Of a DNA stretch of 64,000 nt, positions 1 through 11,163 are shown in pieces (within the stretch, counting starts at the first letter, position 1; each line of letters begins with the position of its first letter). Under the pieces are notes generated by a model. It was not told the origin of the DNA. It made no database searches and saw nothing but the letters and a program-made list of their open reading frames with translations. The position numbers were made by a program, and so were the translations under genes. Location of the stretch: assembly GCA_032821775.1 (NCBI GenBank), contig JAVLRN010000003.1:744001-808000 (forward strand), written 5' to 3'. This stretch comes from Sanguinoderma infundibulare (lineage: Eukaryota; Basidiomycota; Agaricomycetes; Polyporales; Polyporaceae).

Positions 1-1382
1 GTCTTGGTGAGCGCGCGTCGCTGACGTCGCCGGTGAAGCTGCTCACCAATGCAAATCCGTCCGAGACAGTTCATGATGCTGATCGTAGACACCTGTGTCG
101 CTTGCCATTGCGCTGCCTTCACTTCATCGTAGTCGGGGTTGTTGTGGGCGAAGAGTGCTTGCGAGATCGCACCGACGTTGTTGATGTCTGCAACACGCCA
201 GTCAGTTGCGCATATATGCGGCGAAAATTAGGCCTACACATCAAGCCAGTGCCACTCACTGTCCGGGGGAGCAGTCAGTGACATACGGGTGGATAGCGAA
301 AGGAAGAAACCCACATAATGAGGCAATCGTAAACAACAGCCAAAAGTTCGCAGTGGCGAACAGTCGTAGACCATGAATGTTCACCGTGCCGTCCACCGCC
401 TTGCCCAGCTGGCTCCGCACGCTTCTCCGCGACGACAGTGCGCTGCTGGTGCGGTGTCGGGCGAACCCTGCCTGTGTTGAACTAAGCATGAGGGCGTCAG
501 CCGACGATTCCACAGCGTAGTCGGACGCGGCTTGCGTGTGTGAGGCCGAGGCTGGGACCAAAGGCTCCTCCTCCTCGAGCTCGATTGGGGACCCGTTTGG
601 CTCATCTCCATCGTCGTCCTCGGCTAGCAGATGGGTGTGGCTGGTGTTTGCGGGGGAGTACGTGGTTGGGGAGCGTGGGCCGAGACCTTCGCTCGCTCCA
701 TAACTATCTTCTGTGTCATCGATCGCGTGCTCAAGTCGGTTTGTGGCATCGATATGAGGTAGTGGGATGGGATGGACGAAGAAGAAGCCGAGGATCATCG
801 GGAAAGAAGTCCCGATTGCGAGGACGAGCAAAAACTCGGAGGTGTTGCCGGGATAAAGACTGTGGGCAATTGTCGAGAAGAGAAATGCGGACAGACCGAA
901 GCCGGAGATGACGATCCCGTTTGCTGTCGCTCGCTGCGAAACATATGCTATCAGCCTTACACGAGGACGCGAGGAAGAGACTTACTTTGCTGTCGGGCCA
1001 ACTCTTCGCCGTGGAGTTCATAGCGGAGACGATTCCACCGTTGCCGCCAATACCGGTCAGGAAGCCGAAGAAGACCAGGATACAGAACGACAAAAGCTTG
1101 ATTTGCTCGCCCTCGGGAAGACCTGAGTCGTAGAACTGACGAATGCCCAGGTATCCTGAGAGAAGCGCAAAGAAGCCTATAGCTAGCATTATACGGGGTC
1201 CTTTGCGGTCGACGATTCCGCCCCATAATGGCCCAGTTCCATATACGCCAACTGGTTTAATTAAAATGAGGAGATACGGTATACTTATCGACAACGCGCG
1301 GACGTACCGTTTCCTGATAAGCCCACGATGTTGATCTGGGTGTGGGTGAGGTTCAGTCGAGCACCCAATTGAGGCCCGTATG
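1..1382 (-). CDS. Nodulin-like MFS transporter (3' end off window, 5' end unresolved)
   Basis: A multi-pass membrane carrier of the fungal nodulin-like/MCH1-type major facilitator family; the substrate is not known. Supported exons on the minus strand are about 1382-1307, 1251-981, 937-315, a 21 bp microexon 258-238 and 187-<1. The early part reads YGPQLGARLNLTHTQ followed by GPLWGGIVDRKGPR, the classic MFS loop 2-3 region. Exon 937-315 holds two membrane segments around a long acidic Ser/Glu-rich central loop. The microexon (SGTGLM) joins in frame to YINNVGAISQALFAHNN, a signature of this family, then to NCLGRICIG. The acceptor at 1383 has a ctttctag/CTGAC context, so at least one more 5' exon exists, but I cannot place its start codon within 1383-1800. 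About the last third of the transporter lies left of the window. Confidence 0.85.
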
Positions 1383-2540
1383 CTAGAAAGATGCCGGGTC
1401 AGATTATTTGAGTCAGGGGCAACTATTTCGGAGACCGCGCCAATTTTGCAAAACTCTGGGTCTTTCAGAATGGCCAATACTCAGGTGTTGAATCGGTTGG
1501 TGATGCTCCGGGGATTTCGGCGTTGTATGATAACAGCCTTGGCAGCGCCGCAGCACTTGGAACGCTGGCCACGTTACAAGGCTGTAAAGCATACGTGTCG
1601 CCGCGACGCGTAAAACTGGGTGCATGTCACAGAGGACCAGACTTAGGCTCGAGAAGGCCTCATGGGGCATGTTCATCCCCCGATACGGGTTCCGTGATTG
1701 CAGACTGGCGACCTGGTCCGCAGTGTTACAAGATATGCTGAACGCACCTGAGAAGACCTTTGCACAGACGTCAACGCCAGTCAATTACGCACGAAATTGA
1801 AGAAAACGCACATAATTTGTGCCAGACGCGAGCGCGACCAGGATGCAAGTGAGGAAGCTTGTGATACGTGCGAGACTGAATAAAGGAGGTGGATGGTTCG
1901 CGTGGCTGTGACTGACATGCATCATGAACAGAAGGTGCCTGGCGCGGGTTCTATAGGATTATGGCCGCTGCAGGGGAGCTGTAGGGGTAAAGGAGGGGTT
2001 AAGGCGACATGCACCGTGTCTTGGACGTTGGAGGGGGAGAGAAGGTCGTAGTACGGATCCAAAGATGCTGTTCGCCTCGCTCAATATTCTTGCCCCAACC
2101 CGTCGCTATCATTAGATCCCGCCCCCACCGGACCGTCGGCCCGTCCTCCCTACCCCGCAATCACGTGTCGCTCCTATTTTGAGCACAGTTTGACTTGGAC
2201 GATAAGCTTCTAATACATGATACAAATTACAATTGGGGAGCAACGCTACATGGGCCCGAGCACGATTTCAGGCAGAGGGCTATGAAGACAGCGACACGAG
2301 AGGACGGAAGAGAGCAAGAGGTAACGCAGAGTGAAAAAAAGCAGCGTGTAAAGTAATAATGTCAGAAGAGAAACGTACGCCGATCCGCGAGATACACAAC
2401 GCAGTCAATCGACAATTATTGGGACGAGAAGATGGGCTTGGATGCGGGAAATGGCGAGATGTAACGATACGTCTAGCGTATGCGCGTCCAGTGGGGTGTG
2501 TTTACGTGCGTGATCTAGAGGAGAGTGGGTGTGAGGCTGC
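1383..2540. other. Intergenic / promoter side of the MFS gene
   Basis: This stretch should contain the missing first exon and promoter of the MFS transporter. I see no open frame with recognisable protein similarity in it and no repeat structure. Confidence 0.4.
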
Positions 2541-3090
2541 TCAGATCGCGAAGACGATGCCTGCGACAACTGAGCCGACGAGGACGCTCGTGCTCCCCAA
2601 TACGCCGATGGCACTGGCGGCGTTTGTTTGAGCAACGCGGGATATAGCAGAAGCGGACTGTGTATGCGTATTAAGTACGTGATTGCAAACATAACAGGGC
2701 TGAAGATACATACCGGTCCAGAGACAACCGACGATGCTGCCAGATCGACAGCGCTGGGTTCGGCCGTATCTGCGGCAGACGAAGATTCTATCGCCGGATC
2801 CTCGTCCACTGGCGAACTTCCGACTGCGGTCGGGATCTCTGTATCCGTAGACACAGACGTGGAAGTGTCCGACGCCGAAGCATCGGAGGCCGCGATGTTG
2901 GCGTCCGCGCCACTCTCAGATCCGTCGGGGATGGCGTCCAGCATGAACCGAGTGAGAGGCGGGATCGCGCTTACTGTCGTTGAAGAAATTTTAGCCGCTT
3001 ATCTTTCAATAATGGACGCTGGTACAGACCTTGGGCAACGAAAGCAACGAAGACGGTCGCGAGGATGAAGACAGCGCGGAAGAGGAACAT
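2541..3090 (-). CDS. Small secreted Ser/Asp/Ala-rich GPI-type protein
   Basis: A 145-residue protein in three exons: 3090-3030, 2973-2714 and 2657-2541. The start is the ATG that opens a clean signal peptide (MFLFRAVFILATVFVAFVAQ). The mature part is low-complexity and rich in Ser, Asp, Ala and Thr, as expected for an O-glycosylated wall or surface protein. It ends in a hydrophobic tail (AIGVLGSTSVLVGSVVAGIVFAI, positions about 120-145) with small residues before it, which fits a GPI-anchor signal. Splice phases agree at both introns (GTCTGT..CAG and GTATGT..CAG). I do not recognise a domain. The role is probably cell-wall decoration; the function is unknown. Confidence 0.75.
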
Positions 3091-4365
3091 GGTGCGAGGT
3101 TACGAGCGGAAGTTGGGAATGTGGTGTTGGAGGCGAATAATATGAATAGCTTAGGAGGTGCAACGAACGGATGCGGGCCTAAGTAGCCTGCGCGAATAGG
3201 GTTTGGGGGCGGCGGAGCGAAAGCTTAAGGCGACTCCCGAGTGGGGGGGTCGGTAAGAAAGTTGCAGTGGAAACGAGTGCGCGGGCATCCTTATAGCGAC
3301 TGTTGCGTGTGTATTCCGCCCGTCTGGAATGGCAAGGGCCTTGTAGTGGTCAATGGCGTACGGAGGGCGGGAGGGACGCCCGACACGCTTGAGTACTAAG
3401 GCCAAACTAAAAAAGGAAGGGAGTAAGGAAATCGGCAAATGCTCAGAAATGTATATCGAAGTCACCATCTGCGCAGTCGAGCGGAGGTCTTGTACTCGGA
3501 CGGGCGAAACTCGCTCCGAAGAAGGGGTGGCCACAAAGGAAATTGCCTTTCTCGTCCACAACGCATGCGCGCTTGACTCATTCCCACGGTCCCAATTTGG
3601 ATGATCGTTGTGCCCAATCTGTCATCGAGCTTGTTCTTGCCCCTCTACCAACGTCTACCAACGCCCTCCGCCGAGTTTGACGACCGATTACCTCGCCCAG
3701 TGTATGCCGTGGCACTCAGATGGATCAGCACCATGATTATCAATTTTGCTTCGCGATGGCCGAAGTGCCTTGCTTCCTCAGAACACGGTTGCTACTTCCT
3801 AGCCTGCTAAAGGCACCGCGGTATGTCATTGGTCATTCCGGAAGTCATTCGCGGAGAACTGGGCATGGGACCGCTTACGGCAAAAGGTGGGGACTTACAA
3901 CGTACTGTTTCACCGCTTGTAAGCAGCTCGCTGCCTAAGGATGCTCGGTCTGGTCGGCAGCCTCCTGGAATATCGCAGAGTGGCCCGAACAAATCTTTGC
4001 CCTCCCCCTCCTTCGTTGCAGGAACGTGTTGGCTATTCCCTGACAACGGATGGGTGCAAATACGCATATACGCGTCCAAGACAAGAGCAACGATGACGGC
4101 ATAGTGCAACGTATCGGGACTTCAGACCTTGTGGTCAAGTTTCAGTCGCCCGCCCTTTGAAGACACCCTCCGTCAGCAGCTGGGATGAGGGCTTTGCAGT
4201 CGTTGGCCGAAGTTCTTAGCTAGAAATGGCTAGATCTAGATGGGCTCCAAAGGAACGATAATGTCCTAAGTATTTGGGCTCAACGAGTAACGACGAGAGC
4301 CTTCTAGTTATGTGAGTAGTCTAGCGTATCAAAGATAATACTGTAGACATCGCTCGTTCGACGCC
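3091..4365. other. Intergenic, no supported gene
   Basis: Upstream region of the small secreted protein followed by unique sequence. Several short open frames occur on both strands (for example 3151-3561), but none has intron logic or recognisable protein composition. Confidence 0.4.
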
Positions 4366-4917
4366 TCATGTATGGTCGGCCAGGGAGAAGACGACGTGCT
4401 CATAAGGACTGGGGTAATGCATGCCAATAACAACGAGCTCCAGGACAAGTTGCCAACGGATGAGAATCCTCGCGGCGGATTCGCGAAGTGTTTCTCCGTG
4501 CAGCTCATCGATGTCGCATGTCTCTGTTTCGGGTCCGCAATAGAACCATGCAAGGGTGAATCGCGCGAGATTGCCTTCAGCACCGGTAGGCACTGTGAGG
4601 TCTGCAGCGGAAGACAAATAGACTGGAAACAGCGTACGTGGATGGCAGGTAAAGAGGGGGCTGAAATCTTAGTCAGTCAATCACAGCAGTGGTGGTCGTG
4701 GGAAGTGAGTCTACCCACATTCCTGTTGAACTCCGGAATAGAGGCCCGAAAACATGTAGCCATGTCGTATAGGGACCATCTTGCAGAAAAGTCACTGGGG
4801 TGCCATTGCTTCCTATCCAGTCGAAGAGCGACAAGGGTGCTGCTTGGAAATTGTGCTCAGAAGGTGGGGAGGATCGTGGGTGGAAGTCAAAAAGGCGGAC
4901 GTGGGTCTCGGAGCTAG
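4366..4917 (-). other. Possible gene fragment, unrecognised
   Basis: On the minus strand, 4617-4366 encodes protein-like sequence (GNLARFTLAWFYCGPETETC, then DELHGETLRESAARILIRWQ) preceded by a good 3' splice site (ttccgctgcag). An upstream stretch near 4850-4720 can also be read as protein (WSLYDMATCFRASIPEFNRN), and a GT donor follows it. The composition looks like real fungal protein, but I cannot find a start, a full set of exons or a family. The plus-strand frame 4372-4917 over the same bases looks like a shadow. It may be a decayed or poorly resolved hypothetical gene. Confidence 0.25.
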
Positions 4918-5259
4918 ACCGTGACGAAGCGTCGCAGGAAAGGATGAGGTGACGTGGAGGGTCCTGGATGGAGAGTATCCTGTATTATGACCATGGGATA
5001 GATATCTGCTGCTTTGCCAGAGAAATGCAAATGAGATCACACCCGTGCCTCTCTTGAAAGCGTGTCTCCACTCCAGGTCCGAGGTTAGAAATGATTGCGT
5101 GACCCCTGCTGGACGCTATCCGCGGCATCCTAAGTAGACTTGGCAACGCGCCCTGTTCTTTTGGGTTGCCCAAGAGCGGCTACACGGCCGAACAATTTCT
5201 TCAAACCCTGACGTCTGAGTATTGCAGTAAGTCCAGCCAGGGCGTGGGTTTCCAGGTAG

Positions 5260-5266
5260 TATAAAC
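5260..5266 (+). promoter_or_regulatory. TATA box of the Kre9/Knh1-like gene
   Basis: TATAAAC lies 62 bp upstream of the ATG at 5328, a normal spacing for a fungal TATA promoter. Confidence 0.45.
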
Positions 5267-5327
5267 GAGCGCGTTTACCCGTCAACTCAACAACTGCTCA
5301 TCATCCGGTACGGCATCAGCATCCATC

Positions 5328-6174
5328 ATGCTCACAAAGGCCGCCTTCATCAACTTCGCCCTCGTGCCCCTTGCAGCTGCGACCATCCTCTCTCCCATGT
5401 CGTGTCCGCTACACCTTCTTCCCTCCAGATCGGCGACGGTGCTGCAGTACCTCAGACCGGCAGCAACTGGCCCAACGTCCGAGCGATTCGTATCCGAGTC
5501 ACTCAGCTGGATAGGGACACCGTATGGCACGTCGGCGACTGCCAGAGAGTCACCTGGTACGCAATCTCAACACGTTCGCCTCAGTCGATCACTTACCGAC
5601 AATTTTTGGCATGTTCTCAGGGAGAATCGGAGGCAAGGTGAGGCACCCCAGCCGCTCTAGCCGGACACGGAGTTTTGAAGAACAGGAGGGACGACGGCGA
5701 CAGTGGCCCCCAGGACAGCGACCCGAGCCGTCAGTGCAAGACCAGACCTTTCCTGCGCACGAACGACGATGTGCCTTTCTGTAAGCCTTCTGTTCACTAG
5801 ATGTCCTGACCACCCATAGTGATCCTTGCCGAATGCTTCGACCTGAGGCGCGGCTCCGTCAGGGTCAAGGTCCCGAATGTCATCAGTGCGAGAGACTACC
5901 GTGTCACTTGTATGTGTCCTCTACAGAAATGAGATCATGTTGGAGACTCACCGGATTGCGCGTTATAGTGGTGTTTGGGGATGACAGGCGCGAGCGGCCT
6001 TCGACAGCGACAGGTTCAGGATCATCAAGGACAGGGATTGCGAAGAAGAGAGGGAATGCAGAGGTTAGGATGGCAAGAATGGTGGCTATTAAAATTGTAC
6101 CACCGTCTCATTTCACCACGTGCTCGGGGTTCAACGGGATCCGTGACCACTTTCAGGTCGATATCGCAATGTAA
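5328..6174 (+). pseudogene. Kre9/Knh1-like secreted protein (Ser-Thr-rich GPI family), probably decayed
   Basis: The ATG at 5328 opens a signal-peptide-like sequence (MLTKAAFINFALVPLAAATI). Downstream, in a different frame and without a convincing intron between, is DTVWHVGDCQRVTW, the V-W-x-x-G-x-x-x-x-V-x-W hallmark of the Kre9/Knh1 N-terminal domain (PF10342). Later segments match the same domain in order: ILAECFDLRRGSVRVKVPNV and, after an intron-like stretch, VVFGDD, equivalent to family LA-x-x-F-D-L...G-x-V-x-V-x-V-P and V-L-F-G-D-S. The low-complexity Ser/Thr tail and GPI signal normal for the family are replaced by Arg/Lys-rich sequence. Frames do not join cleanly, so I call it a pseudogene. 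An intact gene with unusual introns cannot be excluded. Such proteins act at the cell wall in beta-1,6-glucan-related roles. Confidence 0.6.
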
Positions 6175-7322
6175 AGCCTCATTCCTTCAAAAAAGGGATA
6201 CATGTGGAAGACATATTCACATTGATTTCCCCCCTTCCTTTCACGAATTTAGATCGCAGTCTCCAGGTCGCAACACGCACCATTTCGGCTGGAGAGCGAT
6301 CGCATTCACACCGCGATCAACAAGCCGATACCGCGATTCGTTCAGGCGTGCGAGGGCATTCAGTCTGCTTGTGGCATTCGGACCTGCATAGCATCAAAGT
6401 AGCCATATGAGTATGACCGAATGGCCGAAAATACGAATATCGCACCCGCTGCAGCAGTGGACGAACGTCGCCTGCAAGCCAGACCCGCCGCCTTTTGTCT
6501 TGATCTTCGCGCGGGAGACCGGACCTATAGTATTTTGGTCATTCAAGTGCCCAGGAAGGCAGTGCACGGCGCGTAACGGTCATGTGCAGTGTTACCGAGC
6601 GCGCCCCGGCGCGACTGGCAGGCCAAGAAAGTCAAATCCTTGTCCGAGAGTATGCATGAGTTCAGGGAGTATCTGCATCCGGCGCGACGGGGAATTGACG
6701 GAAGGCAGGTCTAACGATCGACACAGGGCAGATACAGCCAATACAGTACCGATAACACACGGAATGCACGATACAGCACCACCCATCCGTCCACCTCCAT
6801 TCAAAGACCAAAACCAGCCACAGCGTGGCCATTTTACTTCAGCGCAAGGCACGCCGACACGAGCGCCATGTCCGTCCAGACAGCAGCTGCGTCTCTCGAT
6901 ATCCAGCCTAGTATGATGTCGAACATGTTTAACGATGTCCGCTATTGCAAGTTCGCCAGCCTGTCTCCGTAGTAATTAGGAAGCGAAATGGGCAACAACT
7001 TTGAGGTCGGTCTTCAAGGGAACAACAAGGCAACAACATGGAATTCCTGTGTCGCTTCCTCGAGCTTGTGACCCCCTATATTCGATCCTACCATAGTATT
7101 ATACGGCATCGATCATCCACACATCATGTAAGAAGAGGTTGAAAAGCACAAACACAATACAATTCCGAGTCCAAACACACATGGGCGTTCCGGGAATGCA
7201 TGTCCAGCATGCGTCGAACGGAACCCAAGTACAGAAGAAGCGCAGAGTCCGCGAGCTCAGTCCAAAAAACTGTCCAAGAAACTGTCCAAGAAACAGACAA
7301 AATCCGATCCCGATCCGCTTCA
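6175..7322. other. Intergenic, no supported gene
   Basis: Unique sequence. An open frame at 6407-6916 (+) is Pro/Arg/Cys-rich without motifs or introns and is not accepted as a gene. A short direct repeat of the aaactgtccaag type lies near 7265-7295. Confidence 0.4.
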
Positions 7323-8249
7323 TCAAAGGGTCCCGATCACGCTCGCAAATCCTTTCCAGATCCTCGCCAGATAAAGGGGGACCGCGTCCAGGCTGTAGGA
7401 CGAGCGCGGGTGGAAGTTGCGGTCCTCTGTGAGGCTCGAGTCGCCGTTACTATCCTCGTCCGCACCTTGGCTCGTCGCCAAGGCCGCCTTTGCGTCCGAG
7501 TCCAGCACGTCAGCGAGGGACATTGACTTGGCGAGGAGGACCAGGTCGCCACACTGGTCCTCCATAACACTGCAACTCTCCTCGGAGACGTCTTCGAGGA
7601 AGGTCGGCTTCATGGCGAGGGGAGTTTCAGCGCCAGCACTCCGGCCTTTGTCATCAGCGCAACCTTCCCCAGCATTGCGCTCGCCGGCGCTGCTCGGAGA
7701 GTAGGGGAATCTGTCGAACAAAGACACCGGATCGGGGTCAGCGCCACCCCCCGCGTGCCAGTCCTCTTCGGACAACCAGCACTCGGGGGCAGACCCAGAA
7801 GCAGCGCCCTTCAAGACTGCAGACGAGGGGCGAAGAATGCCATCTTCATCGCTCGACGCAGCCTCGGAAGGTGGGGAGAGCACGGCGGGCAGCGACAAAC
7901 GTTCCGGAGAGTCGCCACACTCCCCTTCCTCACCAGCCGCCAACGCGTCCAATCCCCACTCACCGTAGTCGTACTTGTCCGTGTCCGGAATACTCCACTC
8001 GCTGCCCAAGCTCTGCTGCTCCGACGTCTGCCAAGATCGCACCTGGCGGTCGAGGTCGAGGAAGCTCGGCTGAGCGTTCGGCGAGACTAGCTCGCGATCC
8101 CCTTGAAGGAGCATCCGAGTCCCCTGGCCAGAGGGGAGGTCGGACACCGGGGCAAAGGGGTACCTGGAGAATGCGAGTGGCCAGCACACCAGGTCGCAGG
8201 CGGGCCTTTCGAGGGAGTAGAAACGCGCGGAGGGGAAGAGGCTAGACAT
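7323..8249 (-). CDS. Hypothetical acidic intronless protein, 308 aa
   Basis: A single open frame from ATG at 8249 to the stop at 7323, unusual here because nearly all neighbours have introns. The first 50 residues are mixed and aromatic (MSSLFPSARFYSLERPACDL). The rest is rich in Asp, Glu, Ser and Gly, with short acidic clusters (EEGECGDSPE, SSDEDG, VSEESCSVMEDQCGD). There is no signal peptide, membrane segment or catalytic motif. The length of the frame, its codon-typical composition and the absence of a longer competing frame support it. No function can be assigned; an intrinsically disordered regulatory protein is one possibility. Confidence 0.65.
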   Translation of the reverse strand: MSSLFPSARFYSLERPACDLVCWPLAFSRYPFAPVSDLPSGQGTRMLLQGDRELVSPNAQPSFLDLDRQVRSWQTSEQQSLGSEWSIPDTDKYDYGEWGLDALAAGEEGECGDSPERLSLPAVLSPPSEAASSDEDGILRPSSAVLKGAASGSAPECWLSEEDWHAGGGADPDPVSLFDRFPYSPSSAGERNAGEGCADDKGRSAGAETPLAMKPTFLEDVSEESCSVMEDQCGDLVLLAKSMSLADVLDSDAKAALATSQGADEDSNGDSSLTEDRNFHPRSSYSLDAVPLYLARIWKGFASVIGTL

Positions 8250-9079
8250 GCTGGGTGGAGAGAGTAGAGCTCACTGCGCAGCAGCGTAGGACAAGTAAGA
8301 GGGGTAGGTGAAGAGTTGCGAGCGAGTCTGGCGGCGGGTATATTGGGGCAGAGGTAATGATCGGGACCAACTGCTCACCTCCCCAGTAGGCACCGCTTAT
8401 TTGTCTGCACCTCTGGAATACCGAACGTCTTATGTAAAAACACATCGTAGTCCGTCAGCGATTGAAGAATTAGGCGCGTATAGTGAGCTTCGACATACTT
8501 CAGACGACCAAGTTTCCATCAAGGGCCTGAATAGCGAGGCCCAGAGAGCTTGATAGATGCCACAGTCCACGGTAGCATTCATGTGTGACAGCGTGTCAGT
8601 CAGACAGTAATGAAGGACAAGCACCGTGGGGGACAGTGAGCAGACTGGGCGGTGCTGTCTGACAGTGTCTCGGCCTGCGGTGGCTCTGTGTATGGCATCA
8701 GCCCTCAAAAAGGAAGTCTAAGCGCGCATGTTGGGCAAAGGTTTTCTGGAACCTTGACGTGGTATTGCGTCTGGTCAAACCAACTCAGTTGAACGGCCTT
8801 CACCACCAGCAGCGCTTTTGCTATACTGTATTACTGATCTTCCGTCTGGAGCTAAGGCTTCATACAGTAATCTCATCCAACCCCGGCATGTTCTGTCAGC
8901 CGCCCCGAGTCGCCGAATGTGCGGCATGCATGCCGTTTCGAACACGACCAGGAGACCATCCGGAAACTGCAATCTCGAGCTCGACATCTGCCTATCTCCT
9001 TCCCCTCACCGCCCCAATACTGCTGTGCAGTATCCCGCCTTTCTCTGCACTTATCTCCACATCGTTCTAGTCCCCGACT
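8250..9079. other. Divergent intergenic region
   Basis: Lies between the start of the 308-residue gene (-) and the start of the 206-residue gene (+), so it is the shared upstream region of both. I see no further gene. A pyrimidine-rich stretch just before 9080 is typical of fungal promoters and leaders. Confidence 0.5.
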
Positions 9080-9753
9080 ATGTCTTCCTACACCGACATC
9101 GCTCTCTTCACGCTCAAGACCCCTGGCGGGCAATACTTTGGACGTTCAGTGCTCAGAAAGAACAAGGTCGTCGCAGAGTACCGTGCATGGGTCGTCGGGA
9201 AGACATTCTCCAAGCCCTTGCCTTACTTCAGGCTACCGCCGTTCGGAGCTGATCGCCCCCAGCGGACGAATCTGGACGAGGCTCGTCCGGCCCTCAAGAT
9301 GGCGGTTGACCCTAGCGCGACCGACAATACTCCTCTCGTCTCCCCCTGGGCTACCTTCTGTGTCCAGAACGATGAGCAAGACATCGCAGACGAGCTGGAA
9401 GTCGAGCAGATGCTCCTTCTCTCCGAAGGCGATGGCAACGCCACTCTGCATCTGCCTCGGTGTTCGGACGACCGCATGGCCGTCAAAAGGCTTTCCCCAA
9501 GTCTCCCCAAAAGCGTACGATTTTTCTCTGCGTCGTTCTCGTTACCTTGCTGACCTCTTTCCTCCAGCTCCCCAAGCCCGCGTACTCCCAGCTGCCGCAA
9601 CCTCGAGAGAGGGGACGCTCGCGATACATAGAAGACCCGCAGAAGCTTCTAGCGAGGCTTCGCAGTATGCAGAGCGATATGGCGAGACTCGCTGCAAAGG
9701 TCGAGCTCAAGTCCAGGTCCTCTGACAATATCGCCGGGACGTCGACGGCGTAA
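9080..9753 (+). CDS. Hypothetical protein, 206 aa, two exons
   Basis: Exons 9080-9514 and 9568-9753, phase 0, with a GTACGA donor and a tttcctccag acceptor. The protein begins MSSYTDIALFTLKTPGGQYF and has a central acidic part (DEQDIADELEVEQMLLLSEG). It ends in a basic, heptad-like stretch (LARLRSMQSDMARLAAKVEL) that could form a short coiled coil. It has no signal peptide or membrane segment. I do not recognise the family. The exon joint restores one continuous frame to a TAA, which is the main evidence that this is a real gene. Confidence 0.65.
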
Positions 9754-9823
9754 GGCGTCCCCCCTCGGACCTTTCCTGGACCTTTCTCGGACCATTTTCG
9801 TCTCTGACCGCGTTCCGCTCGCA

Positions 9824-10680
9824 GGTTGCTGGCTACAACCTGTGTTCTGATCGCGTTTGTTCTGTATGGACTCGTTCCGGCACAGTGCCTGTCTTGTTCC
9901 GGTTCGTAGGCTGGTGGCTACAGCCTACGACTCGGGCTTAGCAGGCCAGTGACCATGCTAGCTTTGGACATTGTTGACTAGTCATCAACTCAGAGCCTGG
10001 TGTTCTGTCATGGGTCAGCTTCAGCTGTCGTCTTCGATGTTATGGGTTGTTGGCTACGGCCTATACCTCGAAGACAACATGCGGCTTGCCGTCCCGGCGT
10101 CGGTTCAGGATTCGCTTTGTATGTTTCGGTTTCCCCTTCGTGCTTGCTTCAGATTTGTGGACTCGGATCGCTGGTTACAGCCTCGGAATCGCTTCGTTCG
10201 GACTCATGAACTGCTGGCTACAGCCTCGGAATCGCGCTTCGTTCGGACTCATGAACTGCTAGCATGCTGGCTACAGCCCACGACTTGGACTCGGCAGGTC
10301 AGTGGCCGTAGAGTCATATAATTTAGCTTTGGACATTGTTGACTCGTCACCGACTCGGAGCCCGGTGATTTGTTTCATATTGGGTCAGCTTCAGCTGTCT
10401 TCTTGGATCTCATGGGTTGCTGGCTACACCAGCGCTCTCTGACTTGAAGTCAGCATGCCGCTAATTGATGTTTGCTTCATGTATCGGACGTGGCAAAGTG
10501 TGGGTTTAGGATTCGCTGTGTACGTTTCGGCTTTCGCTCCGGACTGGCTTCGTTTGGATCCATGGACTTGGACTGGTAGTTGCGGCTTCGCACCTATCTC
10601 GTTCCGACTCGTGGACTGTACTTTCGCCTACGACTAGTTTCAGTTCGGTACCTGTCCGTGCCTCGTTCAGGTTCGTAGCT
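9824..10680. repeat. Diverged tandem repeats with hairpins around a TGGCTA loop
   Basis: About 355 bp of sequence starting near 9925 (acgactcgggcttagcaggc) is repeated in diverged form from about 10279 (acgacttggactcggcaggt). Shared blocks include agctttggacattgttgact, tgggtcagcttcagctgtc and aggattcgct. Inside there is also a local duplication of cagcctcggaatcgc..ttcgttcggactcatgaactgct (about 10178-10260). The motif TGGCTA recurs as the loop of inverted repeats: GGTTG..CAACC (9824-9840), CGTAGGCTG/CAGCCTACG (9905-9929) and a long imperfect stem with ends TGTCGTCTTCGA/TCGAAGACAACA (10026-10079). There is no coding signal. Confidence 0.75.
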
Positions 10681-11163
10681 TGGCCGGGGCGATTGTCGAC
10701 GGAATGTCTGGACACAGTTGAGCTTATTTTTGAGGATTCGTCAGGATTACGTTTTCGTATTGGTTCATTCTCAGAACCTTAACTGTCCTTTTTCAATAAC
10801 GTGCTGGGCTGCTGTCTACGGCCTCAGTGCCAGAGACGACTCGAGGTGGGCATGCGGGTGGTCAGTCAACGTCTGCCTCGTCGTGTGCTAACTACATGCC
10901 TGACTGCCGGAATGAGATTTGGAATTATCGCTCGACATGAACACCGCGTGACCAGAACGATGAATATTGAATCCTGGTACCAGGAGAACATGACACGCGC
11001 GCGTTGAACTAGGCTGATTCTTGATTTATCATTGTGGGAGTTTGAGCGTTCGTCGGCTGAAGGGGTTGCCATTGTGATGCTTTCAAACCAGGTCCTATGG
11101 TTCGCGTTGCAGTCAGGATGAACTTCGTGAATATTCGACATTCGGTCCATGCGGCGTTAGCGA
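10681..11163. other. Non-coding stretch between repeat array and peptidase pseudogene
   Basis: A possible third weak copy of the repeat motif is seen near 10801 (gctgggctgctgtctacggcc). Otherwise this is unique sequence. The lost 3' half of the glutamic peptidase would be expected here but cannot be read in it. Confidence 0.4.

Noticed and set aside
3151..3561. 136-codon frame on the minus strand
   Set aside because: It lies in the upstream region of the small secreted protein, has no motif or introns, and overlaps an equally open frame on the other strand.
6407..6916. 169-codon frame on the plus strand
   Set aside because: Composition is Pro/Arg/Cys-rich as expected by chance in GC-rich DNA; there is no domain, no intron and no start context.
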